From NCBI GenBank assembly GCA_025094145.1, contig JALLLS010000078.1, positions 62,001-126,000 on the forward strand: a DNA stretch of 64,000 nt, in the 5' to 3' direction. Shown here piece after piece: positions 12,874 through 24,200 of the stretch. The position numbers were made by a program, and so were the translations under genes. Every line of letters starts with the position of its first letter. Positions within the stretch are counted from its first letter, which is position 1. The notes under the pieces are model-generated. The model was given only the letters and a program-made list of their open reading frames with translations, had not been told where the DNA came from and searched no databases. This DNA comes from Spinellus fusiger (lineage: Eukaryota; Mucoromycota; Mucoromycetes; Mucorales; Phycomycetaceae).

Positions 12874-14848
12874 TCACGTAGGCCATTGGCCTGTCCCTGC
12901 TAAATGTAGTACTTGTGGTAGGGGTACAGTACAAGTACCACTCTCACTCAATAAAAGTTCATTGGCAGCTACCTTTTGGATTGTGTCGGTTGTGAATTGA
13001 ACTTGGCGAAACATATAACTGTGGAAATAACAGCACTCTGAGGAAGGACCCTTCTTACTGCACTCCATGTAAGTGTCATGGAATGTCTGGACAATCACCA
13101 GTAGAGAACAAGGCAAGGTCTGGTATGTATGGCAGAGATATTGTACTACTTCCATAAAGTCACCAACATCTCCAGACTTTAGGCAGAAAGCTAAAAGAAT
13201 CCACGACATGAAATAGACATCTTCTGGCTTTCTTTTATCTGTGAATCAAGTAGTTGTTTTCTTTGCCAGATATTAAATCCCTTTTACACATCTTCATGAT
13301 CCTCGAGGGAGGACCATGGCATTCTTGCAGTAGCAGATACATAATGGGTATTAGTATGTGTTCTTCACGAAGCAAGTGGGACAGCTGGGATCCCTCCAAA
13401 AGATGATAGACTTGTATTACTGTGGCATATCGATCACTGCCCTGTTCTGGTCCAGTTGCATAAATGCTTAGAAAGTTATTTAGAAAGCCAATGAGTTCTG
13501 GTTGATGAGGTGTAAGGTACTGTGAAAACATGAAGCGCTTGTAGATATCCAGTGCACGCACTCCCCATTTCTTTTTGTGGTGTGTATCGGAAGCAGACAC
13601 TGCTTGGTGGGCCTTCCAGCAGAGATACATAATCACCCGTGGTGTAAACTTATTCATTTGCTCCATGGACTGACATAGACTCCAACCTTCTTCATAACGC
13701 TGATGTTGAATAGATGTATAAATGGCCACATTATCAGTATTCATTTCAGATAAATAGCAGAGGGTATCATAATTAAGTCGTTTCATGGCCCATTCTGATA
13801 ACTTGTTAGAGCGAAGTGTCTGATCCTCTCCTACTTTTATATGGTCTTGATTTTCAGACCATCCTATGTCTCCCATGGATGCCTGGGAAAAAATCCAAAG
13901 AAAGAAACAATATTCTTCTGTTACTTGAGCCATCAAAGGTGTATCAATCTTAGTGAAGGAAGCGTCTATAGCTGATAAGGGACTTGTTATCTCAAGGTAT
14001 GACTTTCCGTAGTCTTCCAGTAACCATTCTACGTGTTGTGTCTGACGTGGTCTTTGTAGCTGGTGAAGTGTGATGGCTAGTTTGTAAATATCTGTATCCC
14101 ATAACCTACGAGGAATAAAGTAGAGGGTTTGGAGGGCGAGTTCATAAAAATAGCATTGCATCAACTGATAGATGACCTCAAGATAGGCACACGTCTATTC
14201 ATCATGAGATTATTGTAATGGAGTCCATCGTATTACCTCTAATATATAGCCTGACTGAACTACTTTTATAAACAATTGCCATACTATGCACTTGTTCATA
14301 TTCTGAGGTGCAGCATCTAGATTTAATCCAGAGACCGTATTCATTATCCAGAGAACCTTGGGCTCACACAATGTAATAATCATTTCTGAATAGACTCTAG
14401 CAATGGTTTCTGGTGTATCTTCTGATTTTGTATCCAACATGCACATGTAAGAAATAGCCTGGTGAAGAACTACTAGTGCTTCCTTGACATCTTCTTGCTG
14501 GAATAGTTGATGGATCTTATAACTTGTTTTTCCACTACTCTTATCAAACATTGCCTTGCTCAAGTTCTCTGATTTTTCTCTACAAGGAGTTTTATCGCTG
14601 TTACTTCTTGCTAACGGGGGTTTCTCTGAGGGAGAAAGAACTTTTCCAAGCAGAGGCCATCCTTCAAAAATATTGCTTAAACTGAAAGATGATTCTGAGG
14701 TAGGAGGTAGCTCAAAGTAGGAGGGTTGAGTGTTCTGGGATCTATGTTCTCTGCTGCAGTCCTTTATGTCATTTGTTGTGTGGCGTCTGCTTAGCTTTCG
14801 TACTTGTGGTGCTTGTGGTAGTATGATGCTGTCTTCTGTTGTTGTCAT
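12874..14848 (-). CDS. unrecognised helical-repeat-like protein (PPR/TPR-like appearance)
   Basis: Three exons fit well: 14848-14237, 14176-13288 and 13238 onward, with 60- and 49-nt GT-AG introns in matching phase. The product begins with a ~90-residue polar N-terminus and continues as ~500 residues of amphipathic helices with spacing reminiscent of TPR/PPR solenoids (for example AFCLKSGDVGDFMEVVQYL). I recognise no specific family and infer no function. The third exon reaches a stop at 12874, but its last ~20 residues look non-coding, whereas an overlapping frame (12934-12692, MAYVNHALYRYSRG...) looks like the real continuation. No GT-AG intron joins the two in phase. The C-terminus is therefore unresolved: rare splicing, an assembly indel, or gene decay. 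Confidence 0.65.
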
Positions 14849-17539
14849 TGCTGGAGAATAAGGGCGATGGCAATGGTGATTTCACTGATAGTAAGAAAAT
14901 GAAAGTGGAAAAGACAAAAAGAGTATAGCGTTTTAATAAATCTAAAAGATATAAGTATATTATGTAATTACTTCATCCTATACTATTTGTAAGTAGATTA
15001 GTTTGAGTCTAGCATTGCTTAGAATCAGAAACAAACCAAAGAGTCCTACTGTAAGATACTAAAAACATGAATCTACTTTGGTTAATTTAGTCTTATAAAT
15101 ATACAGTTCATATCTATTATTATTCATACAAACAAATGATACTTTGGAAAGTGGATTCAACTGTTTCAAATAGGTTTGCATATATGTTTGTATCTATACT
15201 CCAAGCACTGTGAATGAGATAGAGACTTGAATGACAGAAAGTAGAGTAACCGGGATCCTTTGTTTGACTTGCTAGTCCAGTCCAAAGAATAGGCTATTCA
15301 AATATTGGCACGATAAAGTATAATAGATCCAAATGGTGTCTTAAGTGTGGTTTTATATATTGAGTCTATCTATTTATTATTTATAAACTAAAAAAAGAAC
15401 ATGGATAAGAATACTATTCTCTTTTTAAGAATAAAAACCAGATATAACCTCTGAAAATTAAGAGACTATCTTATGCTGTCTATTTTAATTTAATTCCATG
15501 CCCTTTATCTATACAAGACATTCGACAAAGATGATATGCTACCACTTGTCATTACTATGTAATGTATATTATAAATCAACAGGCTTGTGAGTATGGGTTC
15601 TTGTTCTGTTTTGTTTTGTTCTGTTTTCTATTATGAGGGAAGACCGATCCCTCAACAAATGACCTATTGTATCCGTGCTAATGGTTCCAAGTATAAGACA
15701 TTTGTTCACAACTGAGAACAGACCAAAGATACTCTCACATTCTAGCGGAGAATAGGCATCTGTATTTACTATATCCAATCCAAAGAAGTAGTTCAATAGA
15801 CATTATCATCGAGGATTTTATCTAGAACCCAATCATTATTGGATAGATTTCTCAAAGATAAAAAATAATGTAGCCATTCGTCAGTCCCCTTTCTCATTGA
15901 GAAAAGAAGAAAGGAGAAACCGCCACCTGAATAGGAAAGGTCAAGGAGGAGAAAAAGGAGAAGGTTAGGTAAAGCAGTAAAATATAGTTAGAGCAGATGA
16001 ATGATTTTACATTTATGGTCTAGATCTAATATAGGATGTATCTTCTAGTCCACAAAGATCGTATCTAAGCAACCAAAGACAGAGTGTTTGGTATAAACTG
16101 TTTTCAGATATTATATTATTAAAGATTTCAATAAACAAGATATATCTTCTAAACGCGTGAATGGGGTGCTATGAATAGCTAGTTTGTAAATTACATTCAA
16201 TCAATTCAATCCTCCAGCCAACCAACAATCATTAGGGATTTATTGACGCGCCCATTCTTATTTTACACTTGGAAATGTATTGCACCTTCCATGGAGTTTA
16301 TTACTATTCCCGCTCTTCTCAATAAGATAATCTTATATGTTCTATTGATTCAATGGCTAAATAGCATTCTGATCTACTGAGTTTTTATTCTATGTCTGTT
16401 TGAATACATTTTACACATTGCAATAGCAGTACAAGTTCTTCAATACATTGATCTTCAAACATAAGAAAGATGAATGAGTACAGTAAAGACATTATTATAA
16501 ACACCGCATTCATTCTTTTGTTCTTTGTTCTGTTATTCCTATTACAGTAGTTTACTCTAAAAAAAGACAATTGTAGATTGCATTGTATACGAAATAAAAA
16601 AGAATCTTTGGATAGTCTGTCAGTATACACCACCAATAGCATGAATGATGTTGGTGTTGTTCACCTCGGAAGTTCAAACTCTATCCATATTCACTCATAA
16701 TAGCTCTGTTTCTATGGTGATTTCTCAAGTTGTGGTATACTACAGTGGTCAATCCAAATCCATATCCTGTTTAAAGTATAAATATATGTTTCCTGTTCTT
16801 TCAGTACCAACAGCCATTACAACTAACTGTCTATTTCTATGGTTATTTCTTAGTGTTATTTATTTCACATCCAATCTACAGTATATGTCTTTAAACACTC
16901 CTGTATGCTTTTACTTGTTCTCTTTATTGCAATTGTCTCATTTTTAGGCTAAAATACTGTATCCTAATCCTGTGTTGACGCAAGAACTAAAACATTTACC
17001 CCTAAGGATTACCATCCTTCGTCCCACAACTACATCAACGACAGCAGTCTTTGTAGTACTATGACTGCTCTTATGAATCATCATCATTGACTTTGAGAAC
17101 CAATGAACACACAATTCATCAACTCCGAAATATGTGACTGTTGTATAAAGGAATAATAAAAAAGTATAAAAGAGAGCCCATTTTGCTCCTCTTAGTTTTC
17201 TCTATTGCCTCTGTCTTGTAATCAGATCGGATAAATCTTTCGCCTTTTACTAAAGATTTCCGTGGCTGCGGGACACGAAGGGGGCTAATCACAATTTTTT
17301 CCGCCTTCTGATTGATTTCTATCAATTTAGTTTATTTTTTTAATGAATAATAAAATGAAAATAATAGTAAAGTAATAATAATAATAATAAAAAGTTGTCT
17401 TTTATTTATTTATTTTATTGCACTGACAATTGAAATGCTTAGTGTTTAAAAGGAAAAGACTATCATATTGGTTTATAATTTGCTGCTGTTTTGTTTTGTT
17501 TTCCTATTTATAGGCTTGTAAAGAAATGATGCTATATTT
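14849..17539. other. AT-rich spacer without a supported gene
   Basis: Only short ORFs occur (15569-15796 minus, 16385-16642 minus, 16645-16947 plus, 17119-17325 minus), none with recognisable domains or splice context. A short (ATA)n run lies near 17374-17392. The right end must hold the 3' untranslated part of the kinase gene. Confidence 0.55.
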
Positions 17540-20506
17540 CTATATACATTTTCCATCTTCCGGACTGCGTAAAAGTTCCAACTCCCGTCTTAATGCATCG
17601 TTCTCTCTTTGTAAAACGAGGTTATCACGCATTGATATTTGCAGTAAATGTTGCAATTGATGCTACCAATACAGAGTCATTAGCCAATCACATCAACACC
17701 ACCACCACCCTCCCTTACTATCTTTACTTACAAAGGTTGACATTTCTTCTGAGGTTGACCTACTGACCAACAGGTAATGAATACACCTTTATGATGTCTC
17801 CTTCCCTTACCTTAACTCTACTCCATCCACATATTTTGAATTGGCTGGTTTCCGTGGTTCCAGCTGTTTATTCTTACCCCCCAGCGTGCCACATATATCT
17901 TGCAGTATCTGTCGCTGTGTCTCATTCATTCGCATCAACTCCTCCAGCTGTGAACACACAATAGGAAGAGGCTCTGTACCAAGACGAATGGATTGGCCCC
18001 GAGACAAAGAAGATGTAGGAGAAGACGAAGAAGAGGGATTGGATGTGGTGGTTAAAGGAGACTCATACGGATGAAGAGGGCCTTGTATAAAGATCAGCAC
18101 AAAAGAATTTCCTTTTCTCTCTTTCTCTTTTAATACTTACCATCTCCCTTTTCTGTGCGTGTACCCATCTCCACCATCCCACCTGTCAGTTCAAATCGAC
18201 CAATCTTTCGTGATTCACTCTGTATGGGTGTCTCGTCTTTCTCCCGCTCCTTGTCTGCTGCAAATCGTAGCCTTGAACTGGAGTTCTCACGTGCGAGGGG
18301 TACTGTAGCTAATGAGAGGGAGCCCTCACGTGAAAGAGGAGTCCATAGGGGCATGGCATTTGAGTTATTCTGAGCAGAACCCACCACTTCAAACCGTGAT
18401 TTACGATCTATGTGTGTAGCATTCTAGTAAAGGTAGAAAAACACGGTACATCCCTCCTTTCCATTTTATCCAACTTACCCATGGCTTCTTGACTGGCCAT
18501 TTTGTAAAACGATCTCTCAGAGGCATCTTCTGCAAAGTGAACATTTAATGGCTCACTTGAGCTGGGTTGTCGTGAAAGTTGATGATTTACACTAAACCGG
18601 CCCTTTTTGACTTCCCCATCCTTTGCATGATGAGAAGAAAATACACATTTGATCGCTTACCGATGACTCATCCCGAATATCTATGTCGTTCAAATAACCC
18701 GAAGGACTGGCAGAGCGTGTGGTGGATTGTACATAGCTGTCCGCATAGTCTCTTGATGTCTCTTCAATCACAAACCGGGATTTACGTGTAGGCAGGGAGG
18801 TTTCTGCTGATTGAAGGGTCATTGTCGTACTGCTCATGGCAGGAGAAGACTGAGGATGATGAATAACAACATCACCAAAAGAGATGTGTCGCTTGGGTGG
18901 AGGGGTCATCTTTTGTTGATCTATACTGTCGGGGGTGGCGGCATCCTCTTCATTGAAATCCCACTCGTCTGTCTTTGTGATGGTGACATGTCTCTGAGGG
19001 ATCTTTTTGCGTGGACGTTGGTCAAGTGAAATGAGGTTAGCGAGAATGTTTTTAGCCAGGTAGTCTCTCTTTTTTGCTTGTTTGAAGAAGGGATGTTGCA
19101 GTAGTTTATCAGCGGATGGCCTACAAGGGAAAAGAGGTCAATGCGGATCAAGGAAAGTATTACCGTTTTGAAGGATCCTTGTTGAGACAAATGTCGATCA
19201 TTTCTTTGAACGTCTTTGAGAACTTGTGCTTGGTAGTTTCTCTCATCAGTGTAGGTGGATCATTTGAGAGTGTCATCATCAGCACCTGCCATTGTTAATG
19301 TTTGTGTTATTGCTGCTACCCATACTACCTTTAGAGGAGGATGTTTGGCAAAGGGAGCATGTCCAGTAGCTAACTCAATACACGTAATACCAAAACTCCA
19401 TATGTCTGCCTTGTAGTCATAGCTGGCTTGTTCCATGACCTCGGGTGCCATCCAACAAGGCTGTATCCATGCATAAATACCCTACCAGCAAGCTTCTCTT
19501 TTTGACTTACTGTTCCAACAAATGTCTTTCGCATGCCTCTTTCTCCTGTCTCCATTAAAGAACTCGACACTCCAAAGTCTGCCAATAGAACAGCGCCATC
19601 TTCATCCATGAGCAGATTTCCTGCCTTGACATCTCTGTGGATGTGTCCGTTCTTGTGCAGATAAACAATGCCCTCTAATGCCTGTTTTAAGATGGTGGCA
19701 ATGCTGATTTCATCCAATCCCTCTGGAAAGCTAGTCTTCATGATATCGAGACAAGAGCCTATAGAAAGTTCAGGTCGTGTACTTTTTTCTTCTCATCTCT
19801 CTCATCTCTCTATCTCTCTCTATCTCTATATAAATAGGCATTGGACAAGGCTACTTTCCTCCTGTCAAATAGGGTGTTACAATATATAGCTTTGATCCAC
19901 TGACAAAAGACCCATAGACACGCAATACATTAGGATGTTTCGACAGGGCCATTAATGCTGTTTCTCTCTACACAATTAAGAATACGGAGGATAAACAAGA
20001 ACCACCTTACCCGCAGTTCATCAATCTGGTTTCTTTCAAACATATCCAAATCAATAATTTTAATGGCCACCCTCTTATTAAAAGGACGATAAATGGCACC
20101 ATAGACAATAGCAGAAGAGCCATAGCCTAGCACAAAGTTAGAAGGAGATCTGATGTGATGTGGGATTCCTACCAATGGCCTCTTTCATTTCAAAATCATC
20201 GACATTGTTAAATATGTGTGTCTCTGCTACTAATTGAGAAGGGACAGGTGAAGCGAGCATTGTATTTTCATGTTGTATGTTGGTCATAATCTTAAGTCCA
20301 TTGAGTATGTCAGAACCACTCATGGACCGTTTTGATCCATGATGAGATGAAGATGAGGAAAAGGAAGTGTTGTTGCTGACAAGAATAGGTCGAGGAGGCC
20401 TGTGAGTTGATTCAGTTGGCTGTCCTTCTGAATTGGTCAGTGTCAAGGAAGGAGTAATGTTCTGAGGGAGAATCTGGTCAGAAGTGTCTATTGTCATCGT
20501 CATCAC
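17540..20506 (-). CDS. OSR1/SPAK (Fray)-type Ste20 serine/threonine kinase
   Basis: Twelve exons: 20506-20173, 20126-20011, 19967-19859, 19758-19511, 19460-19329, 19285-19164, 19120-18661, 18620-18479, 18407-18141, 18081-17811, 17759-17732 and 17662-17540; 783 residues. The kinase domain spans about residues 105-390: glycine loop [14 protein letters not shown] lysine, [18 protein letters not shown], and the [13 protein letters not shown] segment. The run SNDPPTL plus [29 protein letters not shown] is the OSR1/SPAK (GCK-VI) signature. Animal members control ion transport downstream of WNK kinases; fungal roles are not clear from sequence. The tail is Ser-rich with repeated KSRF-type segments and ends in a coiled coil ([10 protein letters not shown]...LRRELELL). 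Exon 11 is only 28 nt. The exon 3-4 join restores [11 protein letters not shown] only if the intron starts with GA instead of GT. The gene diverges from the kinesin gene. Confidence 0.92.
19759..19858 (-). other. apparent GA-AG intron in the OSR1-type kinase gene
   Basis: On the minus strand exon 3 must end ...ACA GGA G and exon 4 begin GC TCT TGT to keep the conserved TGGSCLD. The intron then starts GAAAGTAG. The nearest GT (19854) is 4 nt further in and breaks the frame. A single-base assembly error is the main alternative. Confidence 0.5.
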
Positions 20507-21268
20507 ACGTCAGAGGGAGAAGGAAGAGAAAGAAAGAAAAAAAAAGAGAGACACACGCACACTACACACTATACACTCTACACACTCTATACACTCTACA
20601 CACTCTACACTACACACACTCTACACTACACACTCTACACTCTACACTCTACACGCACGCACACACGCACTAAATACGCACTAAAAACACACTAAACACA
20701 CGCACTGAGAAGGCGAGGCAGAGAAAAGAGAGTGAGTGGAAATGAAAAAAAAAGAGCGAAAAAAAGAGCGAAGAAAAGGAAAGCGAAAAAAGGGAAAAAG
20801 AAAGAAAACAAAAAAAAAGGGAGAGGAAAAGAGCGAAGAAAGGGCAATAAGGGCTATGACGTAGAAGGAAGATGAGGTGACACAGTGCCTGACTTTCTTT
20901 TAACCTGTCTCTCCTATTCATCCGTCACTAGACAAGTCACTAAGGAGTTGCGACTTTATGAGTGACATGGCCTAGGCTGATTTACCCTATAGAATGGCCT
21001 TAAAGCACACTCCCACCACCACCAGCAATAACACCAACAGCAGCAGCAGAATTCTTAATAAAAAGACATCTTATGGGTGTGCATTTCCCTATTTGTAAAT
21101 CCGACAGTACCGAATTCTCCTGCCCTGATTATTTATTTATTTATTTGTTTATTTGTTTATTTGTTTATTTGTTTGTAAACACTCTAGTCCACCCTATACC
21201 CACCTGTTTATTTTATATTTTATATTTTATATTATATTTTATATTATTTTTATTATAGCAGCAGCAGC
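20507..21268. promoter_or_regulatory. divergent promoter region of the OSR1-type kinase and kinesin-3 genes
   Basis: These 762 bp separate two start codons pointing away from each other, so both promoters should lie here. Contents: a GA-rich tract (20510-20550), an ACACTCTAC-type microsatellite (20551-20660), another purine-rich stretch (20720-20850), a CAN-rich run (21005-21050), and TTTG/TTTA and TTTTATAT repeats (21130-21258). The final TATTATAG before CAGCAGCAGCATG may be a 5'-UTR intron acceptor. Confidence 0.5.
20551..20660 (+). repeat. ACACTCTAC-type microsatellite
   Basis: Imperfect repeats of ACACTCTAC/ACTACAC lie in the divergent promoter, on the kinase side. They produce spurious His/Thr/Leu-rich ORFs in plus-strand frames. 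Confidence 0.85.
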
Positions 21269-24200
21269 ATGAGTGGAAATATCCGAGTAGTTGTACGCTG
21301 TCGACCCCTCAATGCAAGAGGTGTGTCTTAGAAGAGAAGAAATAAAAAGTAGTCCCGGCATATGTCTTATACAGTATAGAACTTGCCCGAGGTGCGACGT
21401 GTCTTATCCGCATGGACGGAGACCAGACTATCATCACCAAACCCAGTGGACACGGACCACCCAAGGAAGAAGACATCAAGGCTTACACATTTGACCGCTC
21501 CTATTGGTCTGCAGACACCACCGACCCACATTATGCAGACCAGCAGATAGTGTACAATGATTTGGGGAGAGAGCTATTGGACCATGCCTTTGATGGCTAC
21601 AACTGCTGTATATTTGCCTGTAAGTGCCATGCACTGATACTATAGAGACACTCTAGACACATGAATGATAATGTATGTTCTAGATGGTCAAACTGGCTCA
21701 GGAAAGTCCTATTCCATGGTAAAAGAGTACTATTTGATTGCATTGGCTATGGAATATTCATTGTATTCATAATAAGATGGGCTATGGCAAAGACAAGGGA
21801 ATCATTCCTCTGACGTGTTCTGAGCTGTTTGTACGCATCACACAAGCAGAGAGTCTATCGGCTAGTTTCCAAGTAGAAGTCTCCTATATCGAAATCTACA
21901 ATGAGAAAGTACGGGATCTACTTAACCCAAGCAACAAGAGCCATCTCAAAGTAAGAGAACATCCCAGTCTTGGTCCTTATGTGGAGGATCTGTCACGCCT
22001 CGTCGTCAAATCCTTTGATGACATTGATCATCTTATGAATGAAGGCAACAAAGTAAGACACACATGGAGGGTGTCTTGATGTCACTCACAAAACAAGGCA
22101 AGAACAGTGGCAGCCACTAATATGAATGAAACCTCATCTCGGTCCCATGCCGTATTCACTCTCTTCTTGACCCAGACACACGAAGATGATACAGCAAAAC
22201 TATCAACGGAAAAGGTGTCTCGTATAAGGTGTGTTGAAAGGGGAAGGATGGCACCATGCCTTTTTCTTTTTCTCTTTTTCTTTCTTTTTCTTTTTCTTTT
22301 TCTCTCTTCTCTTGATGGGCTCTTTAGCTGAGTGATTTCCCTCTCTTAATTCAAGTCTTGTAGACTTAGCAGGAAGTGAGAGGGCAGATAGTACAGGAGC
22401 AACAGGCATGCGTCTTAAGGAAGGCTCAAACATCAACAAGTCCCTTACGACACTTGGTAAAGTCATTGCTGGATTAGCAGAACATGGCCACCATGATCCC
22501 AAGAAGAGAAAGACAAAGGAGGCGTTTGTTCCTTATCGTGACTCTGTAAATAGTAATAGGAGAAGAGAAAGAATCCTCACTTACACTCGATGGAAGTAGG
22601 TTCTGACATGGCTACTCAAGGACTCCCTGGGTGGTAACTCAAAAACAGCCATGATTGCTGCAATTTCACCTGCTGATTATGAAGAAACACTGAGCACATT
22701 GCGGTATGCTGACCAGGCAAAGAAGATCAAGAACAAGGCTGTGGTGAATGAAGATCCAAATGCCAAGTTAATCCGTGAATTAAAACAAGAACTTCATGCA
22801 TTACGGGACTCCTTAATGATCTATGCACCTGAAGAAGTTGATAAGATCCTATCCCACGGACACTTGGATTCTCATACCACAGGCAGGACAGAAGCCCACG
22901 ACCTTGTTTATGTGGATACACAAGGCAATACCCAGCACTTGACAAAGGAAGAGATGGTGGACCAATTACAGACATCAGAGAAACTCCTGAACCAACTGAA
23001 CCAAACATGGGAGGAGAAGTTGAATGCAACAGAGGCCATTCATTTGGAGCGTGAAAGGGCATTAGAGGAGCTAGGCGTCACAGTAGAGAAGAATAATATG
23101 GGAGTGTATACACCTAAAACAGCTCCTCATCTTGTCAATCTAAATGAAGATCCACTCATGACAGAATGCCTTGTCTATCAACTCAAGCCCGACATTACAC
23201 GTGTAGGAAGAATCGACAGCGAAGCAGCTGATATTCGACTGAGTAGTCTTACTATACAAAGTGAGCATTGTTGGTTTGAATATTTAAAAGGCATTGTGAC
23301 ACTCTATCCTGTAAAAGAGGCCATGGTCATGGTCAACGGTATACGCATTACAGAACCAAGACAATTGCACAGTGGCTTTAGAATCATCCTTGGTGACTGT
23401 CACGTCTTTCGCTTTAACCATCCAGAAGAAGCACGCAAAGAAAGAGACCAGCAGCGCACAGAAGGTGGGGAAAGGTGTCCTGCTTCTCCTTGTCCTTCTG
23501 TACGAGAGAGTCTACAAAGCCCTGATGTGATTGACTGGGGATTTGCACAGAGAGAAGCAGTACTTCATTACTACAGTCCAGAATCTAAACTAGACCATCT
23601 CACGGATGAAGACCTCAAGAAACTGTTTGACGATATCTTTCGTATTCGACAAACACGCAAACAAAGATCAGACATGGACGATGAGACTCTTTCCTTGGCA
23701 TCGACTTCCTCTGCCAGACCACGACCCCCTTCTACTGTGCTGACTGCAGACGAGATGTTGGATACACCCTACCTGGATACTAGTACAATGACACCCAGTC
23801 GTGATGATCTTCTGCGACAAGTAAGGGAAGAAATGCAACAACAACTTGATCTCCAGAAAAACATTTATGAAAAAGAAATCCATCGATTAGAGACTTCCCA
23901 TGTCTACAACGATACAGCAAGTCAAGTGAGCCAAATGAGCCAAATGAGCCAAGTGAGTGATGTGGATGAGAAGTTGGAGCATCTTAGGGAAGAAATGGAG
24001 CGCATGTTAGGAGAACAAAAGCAGGCCTATGAGTCCAAAATCAAACGCATTGCCATGCACTTGCCTCCAGGCACTGAACTTTATGCAACACCTTCTCCTG
24101 GTACAGATGAGATGTTGATTCACAAGACATTCATGCAATGGAAGAGTCTGTGCTATGTTAAAATGGCAGAAACGCTTATTTCTCATGCTGTTCTTCTCAA

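Noticed and set aside
22727..23062. Antisense ORFs inside the kinesin and TRA1 genes (e.g. here and 24700-25149)
   Set aside because: They mirror real coding sequence on the other strand and have no independent splice signals or domain matches.
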